Below, piece by piece: positions 35,448 through 44,704 of a stretch of DNA of 64,000 nt. The DNA is taken from assembly GCF_002934265.1 (NCBI RefSeq), contig NZ_PTIX01000021.1, forward strand, positions 52,331-116,330. Reading direction: 5' to 3'. Numbering within the stretch: position 1 is the stretch's first letter; each line of letters starts with the position of its first letter. The notes beneath the pieces were generated by a model that saw only the letters and a list, made by a program, of their open reading frames with translations, had not been told where the DNA came from and did no database searches. This stretch comes from Actinokineospora auranticolor (lineage in GTDB: Bacteria; Actinomycetota; Actinomycetes; Mycobacteriales; Pseudonocardiaceae). Position numbers and translations under genes: made by a program.

Positions 35448-36437
35448 ATGGAGTTCCGTCGCCTGGGCCGAAGCGGCCTCAACGTCAGTGAGATCTCGTA
35501 CGGGAACTGGATCACGCACGGTTCGCAGGTCGAGGAGGAGGCCGCGCACGCGTGCGTGAAGGCCGCCCTCGACGCGGGCATCACGACCTTCGACACCGCC
35601 GACGTCTACGCCAACACCCGCGCCGAGGCCGTGCTCGGCCGCGCGCTGCGCGGCACCCGGCGGCAGTCGGTCGAGCTGGCGACCAAGGTGTTCTGGCCGA
35701 CCGGCCCCGGCGGCCCCAACGACCGGGGGCTGGGCCGCAAGCACATCATCGAGTCGGCGCACGCGTCGCTGAAGCGGCTGGAGACCGACTACGTCGACCT
35801 CTACCAGGCGCACCGGTTCGACCGGACGGTGCCGCTGGAGGAGACCATGCTGGCCTTCGCCGACCTGGTGCGGCAGGGCAAGGTGCTCTACGTCGGGGTG
35901 TCCGAGTGGAACGCCGACCAGATCACCCGGGGCGCGGCGCTGGCCCGCGAGCTGAACATCCCGTTCATCTCGAACCAGCCGCAGTACTCGATGCTGTGGC
36001 GGGTCATCGAGGAGCAGGTGGTCCCGGCGTCCGAGCGCGAGGGGCTCTCGCAGATCGTGTGGTCGCCGATCGCGCAGGGCGTGCTGACCGGCAAGTACCT
36101 GCCGGGTGCCGAGCCGCCCGCGGGCTCGCGGGCGACCGACGAGGCCGGTGGCAAGAACATGATCTCCCGCTGGCTGCGCGACGACGTGCTGACCGCGGTG
36201 CAGCGGCTCAAGCCGCTGGCCGAGGAGGCCGGGCTCTCGCTGGCGCAGCTCGCGGTGGCGTGGGTGCTGCAGAACCCGAACGTGGCCTCGGCGATCATCG
36301 GCGCGACCCGGCCGGAGCAGGTCGAGGAGAACGCCAAGGCGGCCGGGGTGAAGCTGGACGACGACCTGCTCAAGGCGGTCGACGAGGCGCTGGAGGGTGT
36401 CGTCGAGCACGACCCCCGGTTGACCGTCACGCCCTGA
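35448..36437 (+). CDS. Aldo/keto reductase (potassium-channel beta-subunit-like)
   Basis: A 329-residue TIM-barrel oxidoreductase. The catalytic tetrad is visible: Asp and Tyr in 'FDTADVYANTRAE', Lys in 'LATKVFW' and His in 'YQAHRFD'. NADPH-binding elements are 'VWSPIAQGVLTGKY' and 'SAIIGATRPEQVEENA'. The substrate is not predictable. It stands alone with its own start 54 bp after the DUF3043 gene. Confidence 0.92.
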   Translation: MEFRRLGRSGLNVSEISYGNWITHGSQVEEEAAHACVKAALDAGITTFDTADVYANTRAEAVLGRALRGTRRQSVELATKVFWPTGPGGPNDRGLGRKHIIESAHASLKRLETDYVDLYQAHRFDRTVPLEETMLAFADLVRQGKVLYVGVSEWNADQITRGAALARELNIPFISNQPQYSMLWRVIEEQVVPASEREGLSQIVWSPIAQGVLTGKYLPGAEPPAGSRATDEAGGKNMISRWLRDDVLTAVQRLKPLAEEAGLSLAQLAVAWVLQNPNVASAIIGATRPEQVEENAKAAGVKLDDDLLKAVDEALEGVVEHDPRLTVTP

Positions 36438-36462
36438 CCGGTCCATCGGGGAGAATGGCGCC

Positions 36463-36669
36463 GTGCCCATGTACGAGTTCCGCTGCCGCGAGTGCGGCGC
36501 CACCTTCACCGTCCAGCGGCCGATGAGCGACTCGGCCGCCCCCGCGTCGTGCCCGCAGGGGCACGACGACACCGTCCGGCTGCTGTCCGTGGCGGCTCTG
36601 GCGCGCGGCGCGAGCGGCCCCGAGCCGTCGTCGGGCGGCGGGTGCTGCGGCGGCGGTTGTTGCGGATAG
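36463..36669 (+). CDS. FmdB-type zinc-ribbon protein
   Basis: A 68-residue protein starting with GTG (or ATG 6 bases later). The N-terminal zinc ribbon 'YEFRCRECGATFTVQRP' with the second Cys in 'ASCPQGH' is the FmdB family regulatory domain. The tail is a Gly/Ser/Cys-rich 'GGGCCGGGCCG' that could bind metal. Such proteins are often regulators or small metal-handling proteins. Confidence 0.9.
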   Translation: MPMYEFRCRECGATFTVQRPMSDSAAPASCPQGHDDTVRLLSVAALARGASGPEPSSGGGCCGGGCCG

Positions 36670-36749
36670 CGCGGTCGCTCCCCGGGAACCCGGGCCCTGG
36701 CAGGCGAGATCCATCTCGTCAGCCGACTCCGCCCGAACTCACCCGGTCG

Positions 36750-36792
36750 TCCGCTCGCCCGGTCGGGAACGGTGCCGGGTGGGGAAGAGGGG
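36750..36792 (+). repeat. Short dispersed repeat R3, copy B
   Basis: 'ccggtcgggaacggtgccgg' followed by 'gtggggaagagggggg', matching 33119-33160. Both copies end within ~25 bp of the stop of a convergent minus-strand gene (erpA; fadB-like). Confidence 0.5.
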
Positions 36793-36799
36793 GGAGAAA

Positions 36800-38581
36800 T
36801 CAGACACAGTAATCGCGGAAGCCTTGGCCCGTCTTGCGGCCTAGACGGCCTGCGGTGACCAGGTGCTCCAACAGCGGCGCCGGGGCGTACCCGGCCTCGT
36901 GGAACTCGTCGTAGAGGGTCCGTTCGATGGCCAGCGAGACGTCGAGGCCGACCACGTCGAGCAGTTCGAACGGGCCCATCGGCAGGCCGCAGCCGACTTT
37001 CATCGCGGTGTCGATGTCGTCGGCCTCGGCGTAGTGCGCCTCGAGCATCTTCACCGCGTCGTTGAGGTACGGGAACAGCAGCGCGTTGACGATGAAGCCC
37101 GCGCGGTCGCCGCAGTGCACGGGGTGCTTGTCGACGCGCAGGCACAGCGCGCGGGCGGTGGCGACGACGTCGGGCGCGGTCGCGATGGTCTCGACGACCT
37201 CGACCAGCTTCATCACCGGGGCCGGGTTGAAGAAGTGCAGGCCGATGACGTCCCCGGGGCGGCTCGTGGCGGCCGCGCACTCGATGACCGGCAGGGACGA
37301 CGTGGTGGTCGCCAGGACCGCGCCGGGTTTGACGATCTCGTCGAGCGCGCCGAAGACGGCCCGCTTGACCGCCAACTCCTCGGCCACGGCCTCGATGACG
37401 AGGTCGCAGTCGGCGAGTTCGGTGAACTCCACGGCCGGTGCGACGCGGGCGAGCACCGCGTCGCGGTCCGCTTCGGACAGCCGCCCCTTGGCCACCTGCC
37501 GGTCCAGCGACTCGCGGACCTTGCCGATCGCGGCGTCGGCCTTGTCGGCGCTCCTGGCCCGCAGGACGACGTCGAAGCCCTTGCGGGCGAACACCTCCAC
37601 GATGCCGGTCGCCATCGTGCCGGTGCCGACGACGCCGACGCGCCGGACCTCGCGGGTCGCCGTGGCGGATTCCGCCGCGGCCACCGGGGTCTGCGCGTCG
37701 GGCACGACCGTGGGCGAGTCGGGGCCGTCGTAGGTGTAGAAGCCGCGCCCGCTCTTGCGGCCCAGCAGGCCCGCGGTGATCATCTGCTTGAGGACGGGTG
37801 TGGGGGCGTGCAGCCGGTTGCGCGACTGCGCGTACATCGTCTCCAGGATCTCGTAGGCGGTGTCGAGGCCGATGAGGTCGAGGAGGGCGAGCGGGCCCAT
37901 GGGGTAGCCGCAGCCGAAGCGCATGGCGGCGTCGAGGTCCTCGCGGGTGGCGTAGCGCGACTCGTACATCGACACGGCGTGGTTGAGGTAGCCGAAGAGC
38001 AGCGCGTTGGCGATGAAGCCGGCGCGGTCGCCGATCACCACGGGTTCCTTGCCCAGCCGCCGGGTGAACTCGACGACGTCGGCGACCACGTCGGGCTCGG
38101 TGACCACGGTGCGCACGACCTCGGTCAGCCGCAGCACCGGGGCGGGGTTGAAGAAGTGCAGGCCGACGACCTTGCCGGGCCGTCCGGTGTGGACACTGAT
38201 CCGGGTGATGGACAGCGAGGACGTGTTCGAGGCCAGGATGACCTCGGGGCGCACGATCCGGTCGAGTTCGGCGAAGACGCGGGCCTTGAGGTCGAGGGAT
38301 TCCGGGATGGCCTCGACGACCAGGTCGGCGTCGGCGAGGCCGGAAAGCGCTGTGGTGTAGGAGATCCTGGCGAGCAGGTCGGCGCGGGCGCCTGCGTCGA
38401 GCTTGTCCTTGGCGACCGCGCGACCGGTGGAGTGCTCGATGTGCGCGCGACCGCGCCCGACGCCCGCCGCGTCGGCCTCGACGGCGATCACGGTGATGCC
38501 GGTGCGGGCCAGCACCTCCGCGATGCCGGCGCCCATCGTGCCGAGCCCGACCACGCCGACGGTGGAGATCTCCCGTGCCAC
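36800..38581 (-). CDS. 3-hydroxyacyl-CoA dehydrogenase with two tandem full-length units
   Basis: A 593-residue protein made of two copies of the ~285-residue enzyme. Unit 1 (~5-290) and unit 2 (~310-593) each have a Rossmann motif ('VGLGTMGAGIAEVLA'; 'VGTGTMATGIVEVFA'), the active-site 'GLHFFNPAP' His and a C-terminal dimerisation domain ending 'GRKSGRGFYTYD' or 'GRKTGQGFRDYC'. It oxidises L-3-hydroxyacyl-CoA with NAD+, in beta-oxidation or in polyhydroxybutyrate or butyryl metabolism. The fused pair mimics the usual homodimer. Both catalytic sites look intact. Confidence 0.93.
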   Translation of the reverse strand: MAREISTVGVVGLGTMGAGIAEVLARTGITVIAVEADAAGVGRGRAHIEHSTGRAVAKDKLDAGARADLLARISYTTALSGLADADLVVEAIPESLDLKARVFAELDRIVRPEVILASNTSSLSITRISVHTGRPGKVVGLHFFNPAPVLRLTEVVRTVVTEPDVVADVVEFTRRLGKEPVVIGDRAGFIANALLFGYLNHAVSMYESRYATREDLDAAMRFGCGYPMGPLALLDLIGLDTAYEILETMYAQSRNRLHAPTPVLKQMITAGLLGRKSGRGFYTYDGPDSPTVVPDAQTPVAAAESATATREVRRVGVVGTGTMATGIVEVFARKGFDVVLRARSADKADAAIGKVRESLDRQVAKGRLSEADRDAVLARVAPAVEFTELADCDLVIEAVAEELAVKRAVFGALDEIVKPGAVLATTTSSLPVIECAAATSRPGDVIGLHFFNPAPVMKLVEVVETIATAPDVVATARALCLRVDKHPVHCGDRAGFIVNALLFPYLNDAVKMLEAHYAEADDIDTAMKVGCGLPMGPFELLDVVGLDVSLAIERTLYDEFHEAGYAPAPLLEHLVTAGRLGRKTGQGFRDYCV

Positions 38582-38721
38582 AGCTGCCTCCCGGGACCGC
38601 GTCCGGCGATGCTACCTACCGGTAACATGTGCCGATGATGCCACGGCGATCCATGATCGAGACGTGAACCACGTCACTGCACCGGTTCCGTCGCGGTCCC
38701 GTCCCCCGATCGGCCCACACC

Positions 38722-39378
38722 TCAGCGGAACTCGCCGCGCACCAGGTTTTCCAGGCGGGTCAAGGCTTCTCGCGCGTCCGGGCCGGTGGCGCCGACGGTG
38801 ATCCGGTCACCGGCGGCGGCGCCGAGGCCCATGAGCGCGAGGACGCTGCGGCCGTCGGCGGAGCGGTCGCCGAAGCGCACGGTGACCTGGGCGTCGAGAC
38901 CGGCGATGGCCTGGACGACCTGGCTCGCGGGGCGCGCGTGCAGACCGGTCTCGTTGGTCAGCAGCAGCGTGACGCCAGCCGTCTCACTGTCCACTTCGGT
39001 CTGATCGGCCAGTGCGGACGCGGCGGCGGAGAGCACGCCGTCGAGGTCGGCCCCGGCCTGGGCCGCGACGGCACCGGCGACCGCGCCCTCGACCAGGGGC
39101 GCGTCGACGACAGCGGCCGATTCCGGGTCGCCCAGCATCTCCACGGCGAGATCGGCGACCATCTTGGCGCTGCCGAGGTCGTAGAGCAGAACGACGCCGT
39201 CACCGGACTGCGCGCGCTCGACCGCCTCGGAGACGGCCTCGAAGTCGGTGCCGAGCCCACCGTCGCCGTCCCCACCGGCGGCGATGATGACCACGTCCGG
39301 TGCCATCTGACCGGCGAGTTCGACCACCCCGGCGGCGAGTGCCGCGCTGTGCGAGACGATGACGATGCCGACGGTCAC
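38722..39378 (-). CDS. dhaM: PTS-dependent dihydroxyacetone kinase phosphoryl donor DhaM (EIIA-HPr fusion)
   Basis: GTG at 39378 overlaps the dhaL stop (GTGA) and gives 218 residues. Residues ~1-130 are the mannose-EIIA-like DhaM domain with the phosphorylated His10 ('IVIVSHSAALAAG'). Residues ~135-218 are an HPr domain with its active His in 'TGLHARPASQVVQ'. It carries phosphate from PTS enzyme I to ADP bound on DhaL. Unlike E. coli DhaM there is no enzyme I-like C-terminal domain. Confidence 0.92.
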   Translation of the reverse strand: MTVGIVIVSHSAALAAGVVELAGQMAPDVVIIAAGGDGDGGLGTDFEAVSEAVERAQSGDGVVLLYDLGSAKMVADLAVEMLGDPESAAVVDAPLVEGAVAGAVAAQAGADLDGVLSAAASALADQTEVDSETAGVTLLLTNETGLHARPASQVVQAIAGLDAQVTVRFGDRSADGRSVLALMGLGAAAGDRITVGATGPDAREALTRLENLVRGEFR

Positions 39379-39968
39379 GACGCCGCCTCGGCGAAGGCGC
39401 GCAGCACGAGCGCGGTCGACCGGGCACCGGGGTCTTGGTGGCCTATCGCGCGTTCGCCCAGGTAGGACGCTCGTCCCTTGCGCGCGACGAGCGGGATCGT
39501 CGACTCGGCACCCCGCTCCGCCGCCGTCGCGGCCGCCGCCAAGGAGCCCACTTCCGCCGCCGGCGCCAGCGCGTCCACCATCGTCTTGTCCCCCACTTCC
39601 GCTTTCCCCCGCGCCACAACGCCTTCCAGCGCGGCTCGCAGGGCTTTGGCCACCAACTCCGGTGTCAGCTCGGTCGCGTCGCCGACGGCCGTGGCGGCAC
39701 GCAGGAAAGCCGTGCCGTACAGCGGTCCGGCGGCGCCGCCGACCTTGGAGATCAGCGTGGTGGCGACCAGCTTGAGCACCGCGCCCGGAGTGTCCGGTGT
39801 GGACTCGTCGAGGGCTTGGACGACGAATCCGAAGCCGCGCTTGAGGTTCTCGCCGTGGTCGCCGTCGCCGATGGCCTGGTCGAGGCGGACGAGTTCGTCC
39901 CGGTGCGCGGTGACCACCGCGGCGGCCGCCCGGACCGCCGCCGCCACGGCCCGCGCGTCGCAGCCCAC
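39375..39968 (-). CDS. dhaL: Dihydroxyacetone kinase ADP-binding subunit DhaL
   Basis: A 197-residue helical-barrel protein. The Mg-ADP aspartates are in 'LDQAIGDGDHGENLKRGF', with 'GGAAGPLYGTAF' and 'VGDKTMVDALAPA' as further family signatures. DhaL keeps ADP bound as a cofactor that DhaM rephosphorylates, and transfers the phosphate to dihydroxyacetone on DhaK. The GTG start abuts the dhaK stop. Confidence 0.94.
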   Translation of the reverse strand: MGCDARAVAAAVRAAAAVVTAHRDELVRLDQAIGDGDHGENLKRGFGFVVQALDESTPDTPGAVLKLVATTLISKVGGAAGPLYGTAFLRAATAVGDATELTPELVAKALRAALEGVVARGKAEVGDKTMVDALAPAAEVGSLAAAATAAERGAESTIPLVARKGRASYLGERAIGHQDPGARSTALVLRAFAEAAS

Positions 39969-40970
39969 CTACGCTCCCCACCGCAGGGCCGCGGTGCGCA
40001 CGGGCGCGTCCCACAGCCGGGTCAGCTCGTCGTCCAACCGCAGCAGGGTCAGGCTCATGCCCTGCATCTCCAGGCTCGTCACGTACGGACCGACCAGGCG
40101 ACGGGTGACCGTGATCCCCTTGTCCACCAACGACTGCTCGGCGATGCCGTGCGCGAGGTAGAGCTCCAGCAGGGGTGTGCCGCCCATGGAGTTGGTGAAC
40201 AGCAGCACCTCGTCGCCCGCGGCGAAGGGCAGGTCGGCCAGGACCGGTTCCAGCAGCGCGGCGACGACGCCGTCCGCGTCGGTGAGCCGTTCCCGGCGGC
40301 GGCCGGGCTCGCCGTGGATGCCGATGCCGACCTCCATCTCGTCGTCGGCGAGGGTGAAGCTGGGCTCGCCGACGTGCGGCACGGTCGGCGCGGTCAGCGC
40401 GATGCCCATCGAGCGCGCGCCCGCCACGGCGGCGCGCGCCACGCGTTCGCAGGTCGCCAGGTCCGCGCCCGCCTCGGCGGCGGCGCCGACGACCTTCTCC
40501 ACCAGCACCGTGGCACCCACGCCCCGGCGGCCCGCGGTGTAGAGGGAGTCCCGCACGGCCACGTCGTCGTCGATCAGCACGGTGCGGACGTCGACGCCGT
40601 CGGCGGCCAGCAGCTCGGCGGCCGTCTCGAAGTTGAGCACGTCCCCCGTGTAGTTCTTGACCAGCAGCAGCACCCCGGCGCCGCCGTCCACGCGGGACAC
40701 CGCGGCCTGGATCTGGTCCGGGGTCGGGGAGGTGAACACCGCGCCGGGGCAGGCCGCGTCGAGCATGCCCGGGCCGACGAAGCCGCCGTGCAGCGGCTCG
40801 TGCCCGGAACCGCCGCCGGACACCACGGCCACCTTGCCCGGGCGCGGCCCGTCGGCGCGGCTGACCACGGCCGGGTCGGTGGTGACCCGCAGCAGGTCCG
40901 GGTGCGCGGCGGCCAGCCCGAGCAGCGACTGGGCGACCACCGCGGCCGGGTCGTTGAGGATCTTCTTCAC
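39969..40970 (-). CDS. dhaK: Dihydroxyacetone kinase substrate-binding subunit DhaK
   Basis: A 333-residue protein starting with GTG. 'SGGGSGHEPLHGGFVG' lines the active site. The His of 'GIGIHGEPG' forms the covalent hemiaminal with dihydroxyacetone. It heads the dhaK-dhaL-dhaM operon, which makes dihydroxyacetone phosphate at the expense of PEP. No adjacent glycerol dehydrogenase or DhaR-type activator is seen. Confidence 0.94.
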   Translation of the reverse strand: MKKILNDPAAVVAQSLLGLAAAHPDLLRVTTDPAVVSRADGPRPGKVAVVSGGGSGHEPLHGGFVGPGMLDAACPGAVFTSPTPDQIQAAVSRVDGGAGVLLLVKNYTGDVLNFETAAELLAADGVDVRTVLIDDDVAVRDSLYTAGRRGVGATVLVEKVVGAAAEAGADLATCERVARAAVAGARSMGIALTAPTVPHVGEPSFTLADDEMEVGIGIHGEPGRRRERLTDADGVVAALLEPVLADLPFAAGDEVLLFTNSMGGTPLLELYLAHGIAEQSLVDKGITVTRRLVGPYVTSLEMQGMSLTLLRLDDELTRLWDAPVRTAALRWGA

Positions 40971-41023
40971 GCGGGCCTCCCTGGCTCGAGGGTCCGCCTT
41001 CCTTCCTACACCGGCCCGGCGGG

Positions 41024-42055
41024 CTAGCGCTTGGGCAAACGGGGGATCAGCGACTTGGCCACGGTCTGGGTCTTGGCGCAGACGTCCTCGCCCGCCTTGG
41101 CCGAGTAGCGGCTGAACTCCAGGCTGACCACCTCGGCGCGCTCGTTGTCGCCGGGGAACGCCGCGTGCGCCCACTCCAGCCTGCACCGGGCGCCGGTCTT
41201 GACCTCGTTGAGCTGCTGCGCGGTGACGCCGTCGCCGAGGTTGACCGGGGTGGTCTTGGACGTCTCGGCGAGGTCGTCCGGCTTCATCGCGATGCGGAAG
41301 CGCAGGGAGAACGACACGTCGTCGCCGTTCCAACCGCACCCGTGCAGGCCGTTGGGGCGGGTTCGGGGACCGGTGCCGACCACGGTTTCGAGCACGGCGT
41401 TGGAGAACAGCGTGCACGGTTCGAGCGCGCGCAGCGTGCGGTTGTCGACCTTGAGCTCCGGCGCGCCCTCGCGGATCCGGTTGACCGCGGCCTCCAGCAG
41501 CGCGCGGCCCGGGGTGCAGGAGTCGCTCGCGTCGCGGGTGCCGGTCTGCACGGTGATGCCCTGGTTGGCGTTGGTGTCGGTGATCGCGGTGAGGAAGCAG
41601 GCGGTGTGGTCGTCGAGTTCGGTCTGGGCCAGCGGCAGGCCGCCGACGGTCTTGCCGTCGGGTTTGACCGTGGCGGTCTCGCCGATGGTCAGGGTGAAGT
41701 TCAGGTCCTTGCCGCGGGTGTCCTTCATGTAGTTGGAGCACTGGGCGTAGTCGCGCAGCCGGTTCTCCGCGGGTTCGCCGAGCCCCTTGAGGGTCTTCTC
41801 CGCCATCAGGCCGCAGGGGTCGACCTCGCGCAGCGCGTCGAGGGTGAACGCGGCTCCGGCCGACGTCCGGCTGGTCGTCGTGGTGGGCTTGGCGCCGGAG
41901 GTGGTGGGTGGCCCGGAGGTCCCGCCGAACCCCGCGTCGGGGGCCAGGTGGGTCCGCTGCGGGTTGGCCCACTTGCCCCGGTCGACGCCGCAGGAGACGA
42001 GCAGGATCCCGGCCAGTACGGCCACCGTCAGTCGAAGTACAACGCGCACGGCCAA
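41024..42055 (-). CDS. DUF3558-type lipoprotein
   Basis: A 343-residue exported protein with a lipoprotein signal (lipobox LVSC, Cys22) and a Thr/Ser/Pro-rich spacer to ~70. Two related ~130-residue halves follow, each with 'LREVDPCGLM' or 'LRALEPCTLF' and a later paired Cys ('YAQCSNYM', 'GCGWNG'). The Asp-Pro-Cys motif and repeat are typical of actinobacterial DUF3558 proteins, which are envelope lipoproteins of unknown role. It ends 53 bp before the dhaK start, on the same strand. Confidence 0.78.
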   Translation of the reverse strand: MAVRVVLRLTVAVLAGILLVSCGVDRGKWANPQRTHLAPDAGFGGTSGPPTTSGAKPTTTTSRTSAGAAFTLDALREVDPCGLMAEKTLKGLGEPAENRLRDYAQCSNYMKDTRGKDLNFTLTIGETATVKPDGKTVGGLPLAQTELDDHTACFLTAITDTNANQGITVQTGTRDASDSCTPGRALLEAAVNRIREGAPELKVDNRTLRALEPCTLFSNAVLETVVGTGPRTRPNGLHGCGWNGDDVSFSLRFRIAMKPDDLAETSKTTPVNLGDGVTAQQLNEVKTGARCRLEWAHAAFPGDNERAEVVSLEFSRYSAKAGEDVCAKTQTVAKSLIPRLPKR

Positions 42056-42095
42056 ACGGTAACCACCCGACCGGGCCTGCGGGGACTGAATCCCG

Positions 42096-42359
42096 CTACG
42101 CGTCCTCGGGCGCGCGTTCCCCGGTCTCCTCGGTGGGCACGGTGAGCGGTCGCCAGCGCACCCAGAGTGCGAACAGCAGCGCCGCGCCCAGCATGCCGAC
42201 GCCCATCCACAGGTTGACGTTGATGCCGCCCGCCCGGTCGAGGTCCTCTTGGGACGTGGTGGCGATGCCCATGACCGTGAGCACGAAACCGTAGACGCCG
42301 AACAGCAGGGCCAGCACTCCGCGCAGGTCGAACAGCCCCGCGCGCTTGTTCCCGCTCAT
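42096..42359 (-). CDS. Small two-helix membrane protein paired with the symporter
   Basis: ATG at 42359 is chosen because GAGGGGG lies six to seven bases upstream; a GTG overlapping the symporter stop is possible. The 87-residue protein has helices at ~10-30 and ~45-65 and charged ends. It follows the SSS gene by 11 bp, so it is likely a co-translated small partner, as in other sodium:solute symporter operons with accessory small subunits (inference). Confidence 0.75.
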   Translation of the reverse strand: MSGNKRAGLFDLRGVLALLFGVYGFVLTVMGIATTSQEDLDRAGGINVNLWMGVGMLGAALLFALWVRWRPLTVPTEETGERAPEDA

Positions 42360-42370
42360 CGTTTGCCCCC

Positions 42371-44059
42371 TCACCAGAAGACGATGTTGAGTACCAGGGT
42401 GATCGCGAGCACGCCGCCCGCGAGGACGACCGGTTTGCGGTACCAGCCCGCGTTCTCCCCGGTGTCGTCGTGCCGCAGCTGGTCACGCGGGGTGAGCGAC
42501 CAGACCAGGCCGACCAGTTCGCTGTCCGGCTTGGGCCGGGTGAGCAGCGACACCACGACGCTGAGCGCGATGTCGACCACGAACGCCGCGCTGGCCGCCA
42601 CGAAGCTGGCGCCCTGGCCCGCCAGGTGCAGCACGTCGTTGCGGTTGAGCACGTCGATGGTGACGGCCGTGCCGGTACCGGCGATCAGCCCGAGCCCACC
42701 GGCCAGCGGGGTCATCCGCTTCCAGAACATGCCGAGGATGAACGTCGCGAACAGCGGCGCGTTGAAGAAGCCGAACAGGGTCTGCAGGTAGTCCATGATG
42801 TTGTTGAAGCTGCTGGCGATGAACGCCGTGCCGATCGCGACCACGCAGCCGACGACGGTGACGAGCCTGCCGACGCGCAGGTAGTAGTCGTCGGGTTTGT
42901 CCTTGCGGACGTAGGCCTGCCAGAGGTCGTAGGTGAAGACGGTGTTGAACGAGCTGACGTTGGCGGCCATGCCCGCCATGAACGCGGCCAGCAGACCGGT
43001 GATCGCGATGCCGAGCATGCCGTTGGGCAGCAGGTCGCGGATCAGCAGCAGGATGGCGTTGTTGTAGGTGACGTCGCTGCTCTGGCCCTGCTTGAGCGCG
43101 GCCAGCTCGGGGACCAGCACCGCGGCGATCATGCCGGGGATGATGATGATCAGCGCGATGAAGGTCTTCGGGTACGCGCCGATGAGCGGCGTCCGGCGGG
43201 CCGCGGACATGCTCTTGGCCGACATCGCCCGCTGCACCTCGGCGAAGTTGGTCGTCCAGTAGCCGAAGGACAGCACGAACCCGAGCCCGAAGACGATGCC
43301 CAGGACGGACAGCGTCGCGTCGGCGATGCCCGTGAGGTTGGTGCCGGGCCAGGAGGAGAGCTGGACGGCGGCGGTACTGGGGTTGGCGGCGGTGATCTTG
43401 TCGACCAGCCCCTGCCAGCCGCCGACCTTGTGCAGCCCGACGAAGGTCAGCGGCAGCAGCATCGCCACGATGACGAAGAACTGCATGACCTCGTTGTAGA
43501 CCGCGGCCGACAACCCGCCGAGCGAGGTGTACGCGAGCACGATCGCGGCGGCGACCACCACGCTGAGCCACAGCGGCCAGCCGAGCAGCAGGTTGACGAC
43601 CGTGGCCAGGGCGAACAGGTTGACGCCCGCGATGAGCACCTGCGCGGTGGCGAAGCTGAGCCCGTTGACCAGGTGCGCGAACTTCCCGAAGCGGCGCAGC
43701 AGGAACTCGGGGACGCTGCGGACCTTGGAGCCGTAGTAGAAGGGCATCATGACCAGGCCGAGGAAGACCATGGCCGGGATGGCGCCGATCCAGTAGTAGT
43801 GCATCGTCGGCAGCCCGTACTGGGCGCCGTTGGCGGTCATGCCGAAGATCTCGACCGCGCCGAGGTTCGCCGAGATGAACGCGAGCCCGGTCACCCAGGC
43901 GGGCAGGGACCGCCCGGAGAGGAAGAAGTCGAGGCTGCTGGACACCGACCGCCGGGCGAGCGCCCCGATCCCCAACACCATGACGAAGTAGACCGCCAAC
44001 AGGACGTAGTCGATGGGTGCCGCGTCGAGCCGCAGGTCGGCATCGGCCAGAAGGTGCAT
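42371..44059 (-). CDS. Sodium:solute symporter (SSS family)
   Basis: A 562-residue transporter with about 13-14 hydrophobic helices. Typical SSS segments are 'DFFLSGRSLPAWVTGLAFIS', 'NLGAVEIFGMTANGAQYG' and 'YTSLGGLSAAVYNEVMQFF', with sodium-site residues in the LeuT-like core. It resembles the SGLT branch, so sugars or related solutes are plausible; the substrate cannot be read from sequence. Confidence 0.9.
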   Translation of the reverse strand: MHLLADADLRLDAAPIDYVLLAVYFVMVLGIGALARRSVSSSLDFFLSGRSLPAWVTGLAFISANLGAVEIFGMTANGAQYGLPTMHYYWIGAIPAMVFLGLVMMPFYYGSKVRSVPEFLLRRFGKFAHLVNGLSFATAQVLIAGVNLFALATVVNLLLGWPLWLSVVVAAAIVLAYTSLGGLSAAVYNEVMQFFVIVAMLLPLTFVGLHKVGGWQGLVDKITAANPSTAAVQLSSWPGTNLTGIADATLSVLGIVFGLGFVLSFGYWTTNFAEVQRAMSAKSMSAARRTPLIGAYPKTFIALIIIIPGMIAAVLVPELAALKQGQSSDVTYNNAILLLIRDLLPNGMLGIAITGLLAAFMAGMAANVSSFNTVFTYDLWQAYVRKDKPDDYYLRVGRLVTVVGCVVAIGTAFIASSFNNIMDYLQTLFGFFNAPLFATFILGMFWKRMTPLAGGLGLIAGTGTAVTIDVLNRNDVLHLAGQGASFVAASAAFVVDIALSVVVSLLTRPKPDSELVGLVWSLTPRDQLRHDDTGENAGWYRKPVVLAGGVLAITLVLNIVFW

Positions 44060-44210
44060 GTCCTCACCCGCCGTTCACCTCGCAGTGATCACCGGCACAG
44101 CATCCACCCGCCCGGCGCACCCTGCATGACGAACGTTCAACCAGTCCGCTATAGCCGATTTGACCGATGTGTCGAGCCGCTGCGGCACCGCGGCCCGACC
44201 ACCGGTGGCA

Positions 44211-44411
44211 TCACATTCGCGGGCGTTCCCCCAGCCCTGCGGAGAGGAAAGCCAAGAACCGAACAGCGGACGATTCGGAAATGTCCACTTTCTGTCCAGG
44301 ATTCTTCGAGTCGCGAATTCCGAGCCCCGTCGGAGTCCAGGCGAGCTCGACACAGTTCAGAAAAGCCTCGCTCCTGGTGCTCTTCCGCCACGCGGCGACA
44401 CACGGTGTCAT
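44211..44411 (-). CDS. DUF397 protein
   Basis: ATG at 44411 with a perfect GGAGG upstream gives 66 residues. 'AWRKSTRSEAFLNCVELAW' and 'GIRDSKNP' are the DUF397 signature. DUF397 genes are almost always paired with XRE-DUF5753 regulators in actinobacteria, in systems likened to toxin-antitoxin or developmental (WhiJ, BldB) switches. Here the partner is divergent, 293 bp away. Confidence 0.85.
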   Translation of the reverse strand: MTPCVAAWRKSTRSEAFLNCVELAWTPTGLGIRDSKNPGQKVDISESSAVRFLAFLSAGLGERPRM

Positions 44412-44704
44412 GAAATCCTCCAGGCCGGTCCGATGAAACGGTTCATCAAGTATTCCGACGGCTCGTGGAGAATCACATCCGCTGGTCGGGTGGCGAGAAA
44501 TCCCCGTTTCGCCCAACGCGCGCCGGATGCTCGGGTTCCACCGCCGCGCGATCGGCCGGGCGCACAGGTCACAGATCGGACATCCACCGCACACACCGTG
44601 CTAGATTCGATGTCACATGACTGCATGACCCGTGACAGCGATTGGTCCGGCGAGCCTGCGCGGCGGGGCGCGCACGCCGGATCCCCCACCCCCGGAGGTC
44701 TCAC

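Noticed and set aside
34761..37280. An 839-codon minus-strand frame
   Set aside because: It runs antisense through three well-supported plus-strand genes (DUF3043, aldo/keto reductase, zinc ribbon) and has no recognisable domain.
36863..38638. A 591-codon plus-strand frame opposite the hydroxyacyl-CoA dehydrogenase
   Set aside because: Antisense shadow; both halves of the enzyme are clear on the minus strand.
44433..44640. A plus-strand frame beginning 'MKRFIKYSDGSWRIT' between DUF397 and the XRE gene
   Set aside because: No ribosome-binding site, it quickly becomes Arg/Pro-rich and runs into the regulator out of frame; the interval is better read as a divergent regulatory region.
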